Shown here: positions 18,030 to 26,964 of the stretch, piece by piece
Position numbering within the stretch: position 1 is the first letter of the stretch
Layout: each line of letters opens with the position of its first letter
DNA from: Caryophanales bacterium
Lineage (GTDB): Bacteria; Bacillota_I; Bacilli_A; Izemoplasmatales; UBA1188
DNA length: 64,000 bases
NCBI GenBank assembly: GCA_020633845.1
Contig: JACKCW010000002.1
Location: forward strand, 1-64,000
Direction of reading: 5' to 3'
Program-made: the position numbers and the translations under genes
The notes under the pieces: model-generated
What the model was told of the DNA's origin: nothing
The model's input: only the letters and a program-made list of their open reading frames with translations
Database searches by the model: none

Positions 18030-19846
18030 ATTATTTTTTTAATTTCATTCCTTATGGATTTTTTATCCATACCATATTTTATTCGGATTTCTTCAATGCT
18101 TCCGGATTCAATATAATCTAAAGGATACCCAAATTCAGTAATATTTTTATTTATTTTTTGTTCGTTTAAAAAGGAAATTATTGCCGCACCGAGTGAATTT
18201 TCTTTAACTGCTTCTTCGTATACAATTATCGGCCTATCCTTTGATACAATCTTCAATAATACATCTTTATCTATTGGATTAATAAATCTCGCATTGATTA
18301 TTTCTACATTTAAATCTTCTATTTCTTTGGATATATAATCAACAAGATTGGAATATGTAATAAGAAAAGCAGAAGGATTATTTTTCTTCGTTATGCTAAT
18401 CCAAGATTCATTTATATGACTCTCTCCAGCTTTAAGATTAGCCTCTTCTTTTATGAATGTCTTCGGATAGCATATAGCAATTGGAGATTGGCATTTTAAA
18501 AAAGCATAATCCATTAATTCAAATAGGTCTTTGTAATCCTTAGGAGCGCATATTTTTAGATTTGGAATAGTTTTTAAGTAACTTATATTATAAATGCCCT
18601 GATGAGTCTTGCCATCTTCTCCGACAAGTCCTGATTTATCCACTCCTAGAACTACATGGAGATTTTGAAGGCATATATCTTGATGAACTTGATCATATGC
18701 TCTTTGTAAAAATGTCGAGTAAATCGGCAAGAAAACATAAGGAGAGTTAATGGAAAGCGAAGCAGCGAAGGAGGCGGCAAATTGTTCGGTTATGCCGGTA
18801 TCAAAATAATTTGCGCCAAGAATTGATTGAAGATTATTCATTGATGATGAAAAAGTCATGGCTGGCATCACGACCTTTAAATCTTTGTACTTTTCATAAA
18901 AAGATATTAAATAAGTTGATGCGGCATGGCTGAAGGAAACCTCGTTATTCTCCACTTTTATGAATTCTCCGGTTGTTTTATCAAAAGACGGAACACTATG
19001 CCATTTACCTATCTTATCATCTTCAGCAAGCTTGTATCCTTTTCCCTTTTTAGTTATCACATGGATTATTGTCGGACGATTTTGGTTATCGGCGTATTTA
19101 AAGTATTTAAACATTTCTTTATAGTTATGACCGTCAATCGGCCCATAATACTTGAAACCAAAACTCTCAAAAACCGAAGGCGGATAAAAGAAACCTTTTA
19201 TTGATCTTTTTATTCTTTCTATGAAATCCCAAAATCCGGATTTTGATGCGCGGTGTTTTGATGAAATATTACTATAATTTCGTGTTGAACGAAGTTCATC
19301 AAGCATTTTATTTATAAATCCGACATTTTTAGAAATACTAAAGCCGTTATCGTTGATTATTATAATGGCCTTTTTATTTAGTGTTGAAAGGTATTCTAAA
19401 CCTTCAAGAGCCTCTCCACCCGTTAAAGCTCCATCGCCGATTATGGAAACGCATGGTACTCCATTTTCAATTAATCCGGCTTGGGCCGCTAGTGAGGTTG
19501 AAGCGTGTCCCACTTCCCATACGTCATATGGTGATTCGGCGGGTGAAGAAAAACCCGAAAGACCATCCATTTCTCGTAAATGATTAAACTGAGACGCCCT
19601 TCCGGTCAGTATTTTATGTGTATACATCTGATGTCCGACATCATAGATAAATTTCTCGCCATGAGAAAAATATTTGTTTATGGCAATCGTTAAATCGACA
19701 ATCCCAAGATTGCCGGATAAATGCCCGCCGTGTTCAGATACTTTGTCGATAATAAAAGATCTTATCTCTTCTGCAAGAACGTATAATTCGTCATTTGATA
19801 AGTCGCTAAGAAAAGATGGATCTTTGATTTGGTTTAAATCAAACAT
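18026..19846 (-). CDS. dxs: 1-deoxy-D-xylulose-5-phosphate synthase
   Basis: 606 residues, with the thiamine-diphosphate site in the N-terminal domain (SIIGDGALTGGEALEGLE, then NDNGFSISKNVG) and GHQMYTHKILTGR near residue 80. The pyrimidine-binding domain contains FDTGITEQFAASFAA, with the catalytic glutamate, and the C-terminal transketolase-like domain follows. It condenses pyruvate and glyceraldehyde 3-phosphate, the entry step of the MEP pathway completed by ispH. It starts two bases past xseB. ispA, usually between xseB and dxs, is absent. Confidence 0.97.
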   Translation of the reverse strand: MFDLNQIKDPSFLSDLSNDELYVLAEEIRSFIIDKVSEHGGHLSGNLGIVDLTIAINKYFSHGEKFIYDVGHQMYTHKILTGRASQFNHLREMDGLSGFSSPAESPYDVWEVGHASTSLAAQAGLIENGVPCVSIIGDGALTGGEALEGLEYLSTLNKKAIIIINDNGFSISKNVGFINKMLDELRSTRNYSNISSKHRASKSGFWDFIERIKRSIKGFFYPPSVFESFGFKYYGPIDGHNYKEMFKYFKYADNQNRPTIIHVITKKGKGYKLAEDDKIGKWHSVPSFDKTTGEFIKVENNEVSFSHAASTYLISFYEKYKDLKVVMPAMTFSSSMNNLQSILGANYFDTGITEQFAASFAASLSINSPYVFLPIYSTFLQRAYDQVHQDICLQNLHVVLGVDKSGLVGEDGKTHQGIYNISYLKTIPNLKICAPKDYKDLFELMDYAFLKCQSPIAICYPKTFIKEEANLKAGESHINESWISITKKNNPSAFLITYSNLVDYISKEIEDLNVEIINARFINPIDKDVLLKIVSKDRPIIVYEEAVKENSLGAAIISFLNEQKINKNITEFGYPLDYIESGSIEEIRIKYGMDKKSIRNEIKKII

Positions 19847-19847
19847 C

Positions 19848-20030
19848 TTATTCCTTTACTGTTAGTTTGCTTTCTGCTTCTTCTAAAAGTTTATATGCAT
19901 GTTTAGATAATTCGATACCTTCAGTATATTTTTTTACCGATTCATCCAAGGTCAGTCCGCCTTCTTCTAGGGACTTCACAATACTTTCTAGTTCTTTCAT
20001 CGTTTCTTCGAAAGTCTTTTCTTTATCCAT
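19848..20030 (-). CDS. xseB: Exodeoxyribonuclease VII small subunit
   Basis: 60 residues, the minimal XseB: two helices with FEETMKELESIVKSLEEGGL and LDESVKKYTEGIEL. It binds XseA to form exonuclease VII, which degrades single-stranded DNA. It lies three bases after xseA and directly before dxs. Confidence 0.96.
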   Translation of the reverse strand: MDKEKTFEETMKELESIVKSLEEGGLTLDESVKKYTEGIELSKHAYKLLEEAESKLTVKE

Positions 20031-20033
20031 TTT

Positions 20034-21308
20034 TTACTCCTTTATATCAATTATTTTGGAAAATACTTTCCCATTTTTTAATTTGGTTTCAATAATATCG
20101 TCTACTGATAATTCCTTAGTTGATTTTAATATAATTCCATCTTTATATGTTATTGAATATCCTTTGTCTAAAACAGAAAGAGGATTCAAAAGAGAGATTT
20201 TCTCATTAAGAACTTTATATCTGCTTATGTATGAATTAATAAGCATAACGTATGATTTGTCTAAATCTTTTGAAAGTGAATTTATTTTGTCTTTATGATT
20301 ATTGAGTACATTTTGCGGTGACAATAAATCAATTTTTTCCGAAAAAGAAAGAAGTTTCTGTTTATAGTCAAGAAGTATTCTTTCCGGAGTTTTAAAGACC
20401 GGCGAGGAAAAAACTTTATCAATAATGATTTTTCTGTCATTGACTTCTTTTTTGTAAGAAAGATTAAGCCTTAAAGACAATGAATCAAGCTCATTCTTTA
20501 AATCTAGTGAATTCTTAACTACAATAAGCGCCGCATCGGAAGGAGTTGCCGCTCTTAAATCGGCGGTATAGTCGGATATAGTAAAATCGGTTTCATGCCC
20601 TACTGCGGAAATAATCGGCTTAATAGAGTTATATATAGCATCAGCAACAATTTCTTCATTGAATGGCCATAAGTCCTCAATTGAACCCCCGCCTCGTGCC
20701 AGAATAATTACATCAATATCAGGATTTTGATTAGCCTTTTTGATATTTTCCACAATGGAATATTTAGCATCTTCTCCTTGAACTTTGGTTGGATAAAGAG
20801 TCATGTCGGAAAATTGGCTTCTTTTTAAAATGATTGATTTTAAATCTTCGATCACTGAGCCAGTTTTAGATGTTAAAAGAGCGATATTTTTGGGAAAAGA
20901 AGGAAGTTTCTTTTTCCTTTCCGAATCAAAATAACCTTTTGCCGAGAGTTTATTTTTCAGTTCCTCGTATTTTTGATATAGATCTCCTATTCCCTGCTCT
21001 CGCATTGAATGGACGTATATTTGATATACTCCTGATTTTGGATATATTTGAACCGAGCCTTTTACATAGACTTTTGCGCCGTCTTTCGGCATAAAATTAA
21101 CAAGTTGTGCAAAACTTTTAAACATCACACAACTTATTTGCGAGCTTTCGTCCTTTAATGTGAAGTACATATGTTCAGAAGAATTCTTTTTGAAGTTAGA
21201 TATCTCTCCTTCAACAGTTACATTCATTAAAAAAGGTTCGCTTTCGAACATAGATTTAATAAATAAAGTTAAAGACGAAACGGACAAAAAATCATTATTT
21301 TCATCCAT
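20034..21308 (-). CDS. xseA: Exodeoxyribonuclease VII large subunit
   Basis: 424 residues. An N-terminal OB fold (about 5-105, VTVEGEISNFKKNSSEHMYFTLKD) precedes the catalytic domain with IALLTSKTGSVIEDL and DVIILARGGGSIEDLWPFN and SAVGHETDFTISDYTADLRAATPS. A long coiled coil to about 370 recruits XseB copies. Slightly shorter than E. coli XseA. It overlaps the end of nusB by eight bases. Confidence 0.97.
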   Translation of the reverse strand: MDENNDFLSVSSLTLFIKSMFESEPFLMNVTVEGEISNFKKNSSEHMYFTLKDESSQISCVMFKSFAQLVNFMPKDGAKVYVKGSVQIYPKSGVYQIYVHSMREQGIGDLYQKYEELKNKLSAKGYFDSERKKKLPSFPKNIALLTSKTGSVIEDLKSIILKRSQFSDMTLYPTKVQGEDAKYSIVENIKKANQNPDIDVIILARGGGSIEDLWPFNEEIVADAIYNSIKPIISAVGHETDFTISDYTADLRAATPSDAALIVVKNSLDLKNELDSLSLRLNLSYKKEVNDRKIIIDKVFSSPVFKTPERILLDYKQKLLSFSEKIDLLSPQNVLNNHKDKINSLSKDLDKSYVMLINSYISRYKVLNEKISLLNPLSVLDKGYSITYKDGIILKSTKELSVDDIIETKLKNGKVFSKIIDIKE

Positions 21309-21669
21309 ATATTAAATCCTTAGCCTTATCTAAGACCTTGTTGTTGAAAGGAACCTGTTTTCCATCAATATCAGAGTATTTTTTGGTTAATTCAAGGGCT
21401 TCGTTTATTGCGATTTCATAAGGAGACGAAAGATATTTCATCTCGTATACCGCATATTTAAGTATGGCCTTGTCAACTAAATTTAGGCGATCCAGTTTCC
21501 AGTTGACAAGGGACTTGTTTAAAATATCTTCTATTTCATCAGTGTGAGAAATAAGGTCGGAGATATTTTCAAAGACCTCGCCATCGACATTGTCTTTTTC
21601 ATAATCTCCGCCAATTTCAAGCGTATATAAAAATATAACCGCTGCTTCTCTGTGTTCTCGTCTGTTCAT
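21301..21669 (-). CDS. nusB: Transcription antitermination factor NusB
   Basis: About 122 residues, all-helical, starting MNRREHREAAVIFLYTLEIG and containing WKLDRLNLVDKAILKYAVYEM and EIAINEALELTKKYSD, both NusB signatures. NusB acts with NusE in antitermination on rRNA operons. I chose the ATG at 21669, with AGGTGAT upstream; an in-frame ATG at 21678 is less well placed. First gene of nusB-xseA-xseB-dxs-tlyA; folD is missing from the usual order. Confidence 0.95.
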   Translation of the reverse strand: MNRREHREAAVIFLYTLEIGGDYEKDNVDGEVFENISDLISHTDEIEDILNKSLVNWKLDRLNLVDKAILKYAVYEMKYLSSPYEIAINEALELTKKYSDIDGKQVPFNNKVLDKAKDLIYG

Positions 21670-21685
21670 TATAATCACCTATATG

Positions 21686-21694
21686 ATTATAACA
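21686..21694 (-). promoter_or_regulatory. Extended -10 promoter of nusB operon
   Basis: TGTTATAAT on the minus strand (TG, one base, TATAAT) ends 16 bases before the nusB ATG. No -35 box is obvious. A short palindrome AACAAG-GA-CTTGTT (21696-21709) lies just upstream, at the potD stop. Confidence 0.6.
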
Positions 21695-21708
21695 TAACAA
21701 GGACTTGT

Positions 21709-22773
21709 TTAATTATTTTTCGCTCTATCAAGAAGGTCGTTTAATTTATTGTAGTGTTCAATCGAAACATAGTGATACATTTCTCTCGTACTTCCTTCCG
21801 GATATGGGAAAAATATAGAAGCGTCATAATCATAATCGTATTCCGTATAAAGAAGATTGTATACCGTTTCCGAAAGCGGAGCATAACCGATATATGCCGC
21901 GTTTTCAGCGCAATTTTCTGTGTCATTAAAATAATTCATGAATGAATAAGCTAAATCAGCGTTTTGACAAACGCTTGTCAAGCACATTCCGTCTATCCAA
22001 ATATTTGTACTCTCTGGAGCAAAATAACCAAAATTAGGAGTTTCTTCGTTAATTTCACAAGTGTATAGTTCGTCTAAATAATCTCCGGAATAAACCATGG
22101 CTAAATCAAGTTGTCCAGTTTGAATAAGCTGTTTTAAACTGTCGTCTCCCCACATTTCATAATCGGCCGCTATTAAGGTATTGAGAGCCGTGTTCAATTC
22201 GGTATCATCATTTGAATTGATGTCGTACCCGTTATATAGAAGTGCCATTGATAAAGCATCTCTAGAGGAATTGTACATTCCTTTTTTGTATCCGTTGTCG
22301 GTAAATATTGCCGATAGGCCGTTCGCTTCTACGTATTCTTCTAAACCTTCGACATTGGTGTTATACATAATTCCGACGGTGCCCCAAAAATAAGGAACAA
22401 AATAGTTTTTAAAATTCGTACACTGATTATTAATCAAATTCTGCGCCTGAGTAAAATAGCCATCAAAATCGTAATTAGGTATTTGAGTATAATCAAGAGA
22501 AACGATTAAACCTTCTTGATACAATCGATCAATCATATAATCCGATACTATGACAATATCATAGTCTTCGTTTTTCATTTTTTGATACATCTCTTCGTTT
22601 GAATTCAGTTCGGTGTATACTACTTTGCAATTGTATTCATCTTCAAATGAATCAATAAGTTCATCATTGATATAATCTCCGAAATTCAAAACGTAGAGTT
22701 TTTCCTTTTGGGTGCAGCCTGCCAAAAAAAGAACCGCAGTTAAAAGAAAAGCAAACACAAACATTTTTTTCAT
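21709..22773 (-). CDS. potD: Spermidine/putrescine-binding lipoprotein PotD
   Basis: 354 residues. A lipoprotein signal peptide ends in LFLAGC, so Cys20 is lipidated and the protein is tethered outside the membrane. The mature part is a type II periplasmic-binding fold with LYVLNFGDYINDELIDSFE and VPYFWGTVGIMYNT, typical of PotD. It delivers polyamines to PotBC. Last gene of potA-potB-potC-potD, starting at the potC stop. No strong terminator follows, and nusB has its own promoter. Confidence 0.93.
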   Translation of the reverse strand: MKKMFVFAFLLTAVLFLAGCTQKEKLYVLNFGDYINDELIDSFEDEYNCKVVYTELNSNEEMYQKMKNEDYDIVIVSDYMIDRLYQEGLIVSLDYTQIPNYDFDGYFTQAQNLINNQCTNFKNYFVPYFWGTVGIMYNTNVEGLEEYVEANGLSAIFTDNGYKKGMYNSSRDALSMALLYNGYDINSNDDTELNTALNTLIAADYEMWGDDSLKQLIQTGQLDLAMVYSGDYLDELYTCEINEETPNFGYFAPESTNIWIDGMCLTSVCQNADLAYSFMNYFNDTENCAENAAYIGYAPLSETVYNLLYTEYDYDYDASIFFPYPEGSTREMYHYVSIEHYNKLNDLLDRAKNN

Positions 22774-23633
22774 TATACTAATTCTCCTTTACTTTGTTTT
22801 TTTGTGAATTTACTGATTATAAGAGCTAGGAATGCAATTGAGAAGACAATCACATTGAAAGCGTAAACTGTTTTTGGAATATAAGATCTTCTCATGGAGT
22901 TGTCTATCCATGTTGATACATTGAAAAATTCTCTTCCCGATACAAACATAGTGATAACGAAATCATCGATTGACATTGTGAAGGCAAACAGAGCTCCAGT
23001 GATTATTCCGGTCATGATTGCCGGAACAATTGCCTTGGTTACCGCCGAAAATCTAGTACAGCCAAGATCCCTTGCCGCTTCATATGTATTAGGATCAATT
23101 TGTTTAAGACGAGGAAGAACAGAAAGAACTACGTATGGAATTGAAAAGAAAATATGTGCGATAAGAACTGTTATAAAGCCTCTTTCTAGTCCGGTAAATG
23201 TTTCCAGAAGAACAAATATAAGAAGTAAGAGAAAACCTGTAACTATATCCGGATTAATTACCGGAATATTGTTCATCATCATTAGAAAAGAACGTATCTT
23301 TTTAGAAAAACTGTTTATTCCAATCGCGAATATCGTTCCGAAGACTGTAGATATTGCAGTTGATAAAGTGGTAATTAATAGTGTATTTAGTATTGCATCC
23401 TTGAGAGTATCGATATTTGAAGCATATCTGCTCGCAATCTCCAGCGAATTATAGTCATTTGTAAAAAGCGAGGCATACCATCTTAAAGTCAAATGATCGG
23501 CACCGATTTCCGATAATGAGTTTGTATACGTAAAAGACATTACAAAAATAAGTATTACCGGTATATAAATAATGAAAAACGATAAGATTGTCGATAATAT
23601 CGGAAGGAACCACGAAGAGAAAGATCTTTTCAT
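22773..23633 (-). CDS. potC: Polyamine ABC transporter permease PotC
   Basis: 286 residues with six membrane spans. The coupling (EAA) loop reads YEAARDLGCTRFSAVTKAIVPAI, and FTMSIDDFVITMFVSG is the PotC signature near the C-terminus. It pairs with PotB to form the channel. It overlaps potB by four bases and abuts potD. Confidence 0.95.
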   Translation of the reverse strand: MKRSFSSWFLPILSTILSFFIIYIPVILIFVMSFTYTNSLSEIGADHLTLRWYASLFTNDYNSLEIASRYASNIDTLKDAILNTLLITTLSTAISTVFGTIFAIGINSFSKKIRSFLMMMNNIPVINPDIVTGFLLLLIFVLLETFTGLERGFITVLIAHIFFSIPYVVLSVLPRLKQIDPNTYEAARDLGCTRFSAVTKAIVPAIMTGIITGALFAFTMSIDDFVITMFVSGREFFNVSTWIDNSMRRSYIPKTVYAFNVIVFSIAFLALIISKFTKKQSKGELV

Positions 23634-24487
23634 ATCAATGTTTCTCCTTCCTTATCCACTCTCATCACTAAAATAAAGCCGACAATGGAGAATACTACCG
23701 TTACAATAGAGAAAACACTTCCGACATTGAAACCGCCGGTTCCTCTGAATCTTTCATATATTAAATTACCGAGAAGGGTAATGTTTTGATAAGAGACGGC
23801 GTCACTAACTTCAAAAGATGTAAGAGAAGGAAGAAAAGTCATAATTACACCGGAAATTATACCGCCAAGAGAAAGAGGCAGCGTCACTTTGAAAAAAGTC
23901 TGTTTTCGTGATGCACCAAGGTCATATGATGCTTCAATAATTTTCGGGTCTATTTTTTCAAGAACTGTATAGATAGGCAAAATCATAAAAGGAAGATACA
24001 TTGATACCATGGCAATAATTATATTGATTTGATAAAAATTGGTAGTGTTTGTCTGAAGTAATTCGAAAATTGTTCGCCAAGATACAATACGAAGCACTTG
24101 GTTACTCCAAAGAGGAAGGACTAGAAGTCCCATAATGATCGCGCGTACTCTCGGTTTCATCGATTTCATCAAATATGCGACAGGATATCCTAAAAAGAAA
24201 CAAATTACAGTAACCGCACCAGATATATAAAATGACCTTCCAATACTAGGCCAGAAAACAGAAATTGCATATTCACTTCCAAAAATATAACTGAAATTAT
24301 TAAAAGTAAAAGATACATCGCTTCCACTAGTAAAATCATAAGTCGAAAAGGCAATAAAAATCAAAACCAGGCTTGGAATCAGAATCAGCACAAAACACCA
24401 TACTAAATAAGGTATGGCATAGTTTTTGGTAGACTTTAGTTTTTTATTTTTGTCAGCAGAAATAGGAAGACTTTTAGTCGCCTTCAT
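23630..24487 (-). CDS. potB: Polyamine ABC transporter permease PotB
   Basis: 285 residues with six membrane spans after a Lys-rich N-terminus. The EAA loop is IIEASYDLGASRKQTFFKVTLPLS and LPLWSNQVLRIVSW is a recognisable PotB segment. It overlaps the end of potA by 14 bases. With PotC it makes the translocation path for spermidine or putrescine. Confidence 0.95.
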   Translation of the reverse strand: MKATKSLPISADKNKKLKSTKNYAIPYLVWCFVLILIPSLVLIFIAFSTYDFTSGSDVSFTFNNFSYIFGSEYAISVFWPSIGRSFYISGAVTVICFFLGYPVAYLMKSMKPRVRAIIMGLLVLPLWSNQVLRIVSWRTIFELLQTNTTNFYQINIIIAMVSMYLPFMILPIYTVLEKIDPKIIEASYDLGASRKQTFFKVTLPLSLGGIISGVIMTFLPSLTSFEVSDAVSYQNITLLGNLIYERFRGTGGFNVGSVFSIVTVVFSIVGFILVMRVDKEGETLI

Positions 24488-25847
24488 CTTCTTCGACCTC
24501 TAATTTAACTTTTTCTGGTTTAATCCATACTCCTACTTCGTCTCCGACATGATGAACCTTGGAAGTACTGGATACAAAGATTATATTTTCGCTTTCAACA
24601 TATACATCAGAATATATGCCTCTTTTCTTTATATCTTTAATTGTGCCTTTGAAGTCTGATTCATCAATATCATCAAGAAGGACATCTCCGGTTAGGATTC
24701 GCACAACGACAGCAGTTCCTTCTTCTAGTTCACTTTCGCTATCTAAGACTATGTTGTCGCTAATTTTTACCTTGCCGTCGTAATCCATTACACCGGAAAA
24801 TGTATTTAGTCCAGGTTTCTTCATTATTTGTATGTTTTCCGGAGATACAGTTAATCCTACTTCGATACCCAACGGGTAGTCTTTTGTCGTGTGTACGGTG
24901 TATTCTTTATCATTCACAATAATATTTATTTCGTGATGAACACCTTTGAAAGTTTTCGAATCAATAACGCCCTTAATCTTTGCGTCTTTTGCATCAATTA
25001 TTTCTAAATCTTCAGGTCTTATAACCACATCGACATCTTCATTTTTTGAAAAACCGTTATCAACGCATTCAAATGAAGCTCCTTCAAACTTTACCAGATA
25101 ATCCTTTAACATTTTTCCTTCAACAATATTGGACTCGCCAATAAAATTGGCGACGAATCTTGTTTTAGGTTCATTGTATATCATTTCTGGCGTTCCTATT
25201 TGAAGAATTCTGCCCTCGTTCATTACAACAATTGTATCTGACATAGTCAGCGCTTCTTCTTGGTCGTGAGTAACATAAATAAAGGTTATGCCTAATTTCT
25301 TTTGCATCTCCTTTAACTCATACTGCATATCTTGTCTGAGTTTTAAATCTAGGGCGGCAAGAGGCTCATCAAGAAGCAAAAGCTTTGGCTTACAAACAAT
25401 TGCTCTAGCCATTGCTATTCTTTGCATCTGTCCACCGGATAAAGTATCTATCTTTCTATCTTCAAATCCCTCGAGTTTAACTAATTTTAAAGCGGCTTCA
25501 ACTTCTTCTTTTATTTGTGATTTTTCCATTTTTTTAAGTTTTAAGCCGAAGGCCACATTATCAAAAACATTTAAATGAGGAAAAAGGGCATATCTCTGAA
25601 AGACGGTATTTATTTCTCTCTTGTTAGGTTCAACGCCATTTATTAGTTTTCCATCGAAATAAATATCGCCGCTTGTTGGGCTGTCAAAGCCGCCGATCAT
25701 ACGCAAAAGAGTCGTTTTTCCACAGCCCGAAGGGCCAAGAAGAGTAACGAATTCGTTTTCCATTATATATAAGTTAAAGTCATGAAGAACTTCTGTATCT
25801 CCAAAACTTTTACAGATGTTTTTTAGATCAACAAGCACCTTTTGCAT
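24474..25847 (-). CDS. potA: Polyamine ABC transporter ATPase PotA, long form
   Basis: 457 residues, about 90 longer than usual. The nucleotide-binding domain has Walker A GPSGCGKTT, the Q loop, signature LSGGQMQR, Walker B LLLLDEPLAALD and the H-loop YVTHDQEEA. After about residue 240 come TOBE-like beta segments; VVIRPEDLEII and VWIKPEKVKLEVEED look like two successive TOBE modules, which explains the length. It drives polyamine uptake. First gene of the operon; a 16-bp-arm inverted repeat covers its promoter region (25919-25969). Confidence 0.94.
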   Translation of the reverse strand: MQKVLVDLKNICKSFGDTEVLHDFNLYIMENEFVTLLGPSGCGKTTLLRMIGGFDSPTSGDIYFDGKLINGVEPNKREINTVFQRYALFPHLNVFDNVAFGLKLKKMEKSQIKEEVEAALKLVKLEGFEDRKIDTLSGGQMQRIAMARAIVCKPKLLLLDEPLAALDLKLRQDMQYELKEMQKKLGITFIYVTHDQEEALTMSDTIVVMNEGRILQIGTPEMIYNEPKTRFVANFIGESNIVEGKMLKDYLVKFEGASFECVDNGFSKNEDVDVVIRPEDLEIIDAKDAKIKGVIDSKTFKGVHHEINIIVNDKEYTVHTTKDYPLGIEVGLTVSPENIQIMKKPGLNTFSGVMDYDGKVKISDNIVLDSESELEEGTAVVVRILTGDVLLDDIDESDFKGTIKDIKKRGIYSDVYVESENIIFVSSTSKVHHVGDEVGVWIKPEKVKLEVEEDEGD

Positions 25848-25918
25848 AGTTTCCTCCTATTACTAAATTTTTGGTTTAATTTTTATAAACTATTTAGTGT
25901 AAAAAAAACTTAAAAAAT

Positions 25919-25969
25919 AGTCTTGTTTAATTATACTAAACATAATGTTATGAATAATTAAACAAGACT
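25919..25969. promoter_or_regulatory. Large inverted repeat over the potA promoter
   Basis: AGTCTTGTTTAATTAT (25919-25934) is the exact reverse complement of 25954-25969. The 19-base centre itself contains the palindrome CATAATGTTATG. A minus-strand TATAAT (25935-25930) overlaps one arm, 83 bases before the potA ATG. The repeat therefore straddles the likely promoter and looks like an operator, or a 5'-leader hairpin if transcription starts further upstream. The 13-mer CTTGTTTAATTAT occurs again at 21704-21716, at the other end of the operon. Confidence 0.6.
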
Positions 25970-26025
25970 TAATATATACTATATTATGTATAAAATCAAG
26001 AATATTTTTTAGGTTTTTTTGCATC

Positions 26026-26057
26026 AAAAAAACGGATAAATTTTATCCGATTTTTTT
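26026..26057. terminator. Terminator after the lipid kinase gene
   Basis: CGGATAAA and TTTATCCG pair directly (26033-26049), between an A run and a T run. It ends the pyk-lipid kinase transcript and isolates potA. Confidence 0.88.
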
Positions 26058-26949
26058 ATTCTCTATTGCTGAAAACCATAATAGATCTTCCGCTATATCC
26101 GCATGTCACTGGAAACTTTACAACAACTTTCTCTCCATCAACATCCCACGTGTCATTATCACAATTCAATTTGAATATTGAAGAAGTAAATGAAACAACT
26201 TTCTTTGCTTTAATCGCTCTCTCAAGTCCAAAGGCAAACAGGTAGATTAGATTAAAAATCCCATGAATAGGGCCATCTTTAACTACGCAAGCGTAATAGT
26301 TTCCTTCATTTTGCCTTGTTTCTGGATTGATTCTGAACGAGGCGACCTCTCGAGAGTTTGAAACAAACATAAATGGTGTTTTATATATTACACCATCAAC
26401 AGTAACGGTATAGGTTTTAATTCTAAATACAGATTTTACTCCATAGTATGCGTAAGCAAGAGTGCCAAACTTTCTTTTTTGATCAGCGGGAGTAATATGC
26501 GGAATGTCGGTAAAGACGCCAAAGTCAGCTACATAAATAAAATTAGTGTCGCCGATATATCCGACGTTATATTTTTTGGGTTTTGAATTTAATAAATCAA
26601 ATATTCCTCTTTTAATGTTTTTTGAGATATTTAGGTTATAGCTCATATCATTTGTCGAACCGCCGGGAAGATATCCAAAAACAGGTAAATGATCAAGATT
26701 AGGTATGGAGTTAACAACCATATTGAAGGTGCCATCACCGCCGGAAAAAAAGAAATAATCATATTCTTGGCAGGCTTTTACAACTGTTTCTTTCAGATGA
26801 TCCTTTGATTCAGTTTTAACAACATCACAAGAACCATATTTTTTTGTAATTTCGGCCGTAATAAACCCAAGGTTTTTTTGAACCCTTCCTTTTCCACTTG
26901 ATGGGTTATACATGAACATCACCTTGATTTTTTTGTTTGGTACAGCCAT
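26056..26949 (-). CDS. Diacylglycerol kinase-family lipid kinase
   Basis: 297 residues. The ATP-binding motif FFSGGDGTFNMVVNSI follows the N-terminal KVMFMYNPSSGKGRVQKN, and GYLPGGSTNDMSYNL is the substrate/nucleotide loop of the DagK/YegS family. The C-terminal beta domain contains CDNDTWDVDGEKV. These enzymes phosphorylate diacylglycerol or related lipids at the membrane. Whether this is the housekeeping DgkB cannot be decided by eye. It follows pyk by 15 bases. Confidence 0.9.
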   Translation of the reverse strand: MAVPNKKIKVMFMYNPSSGKGRVQKNLGFITAEITKKYGSCDVVKTESKDHLKETVVKACQEYDYFFFSGGDGTFNMVVNSIPNLDHLPVFGYLPGGSTNDMSYNLNISKNIKRGIFDLLNSKPKKYNVGYIGDTNFIYVADFGVFTDIPHITPADQKRKFGTLAYAYYGVKSVFRIKTYTVTVDGVIYKTPFMFVSNSREVASFRINPETRQNEGNYYACVVKDGPIHGIFNLIYLFAFGLERAIKAKKVVSFTSSIFKLNCDNDTWDVDGEKVVVKFPVTCGYSGRSIMVFSNRE

Positions 26950-26964
26950 TAATTAATCACTCTC

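Noticed and set aside
21696..21709. Terminator after potD
   Set aside because: The short AACAAG/CTTGTT hairpin has no T run on the minus strand and sits on the nusB promoter.
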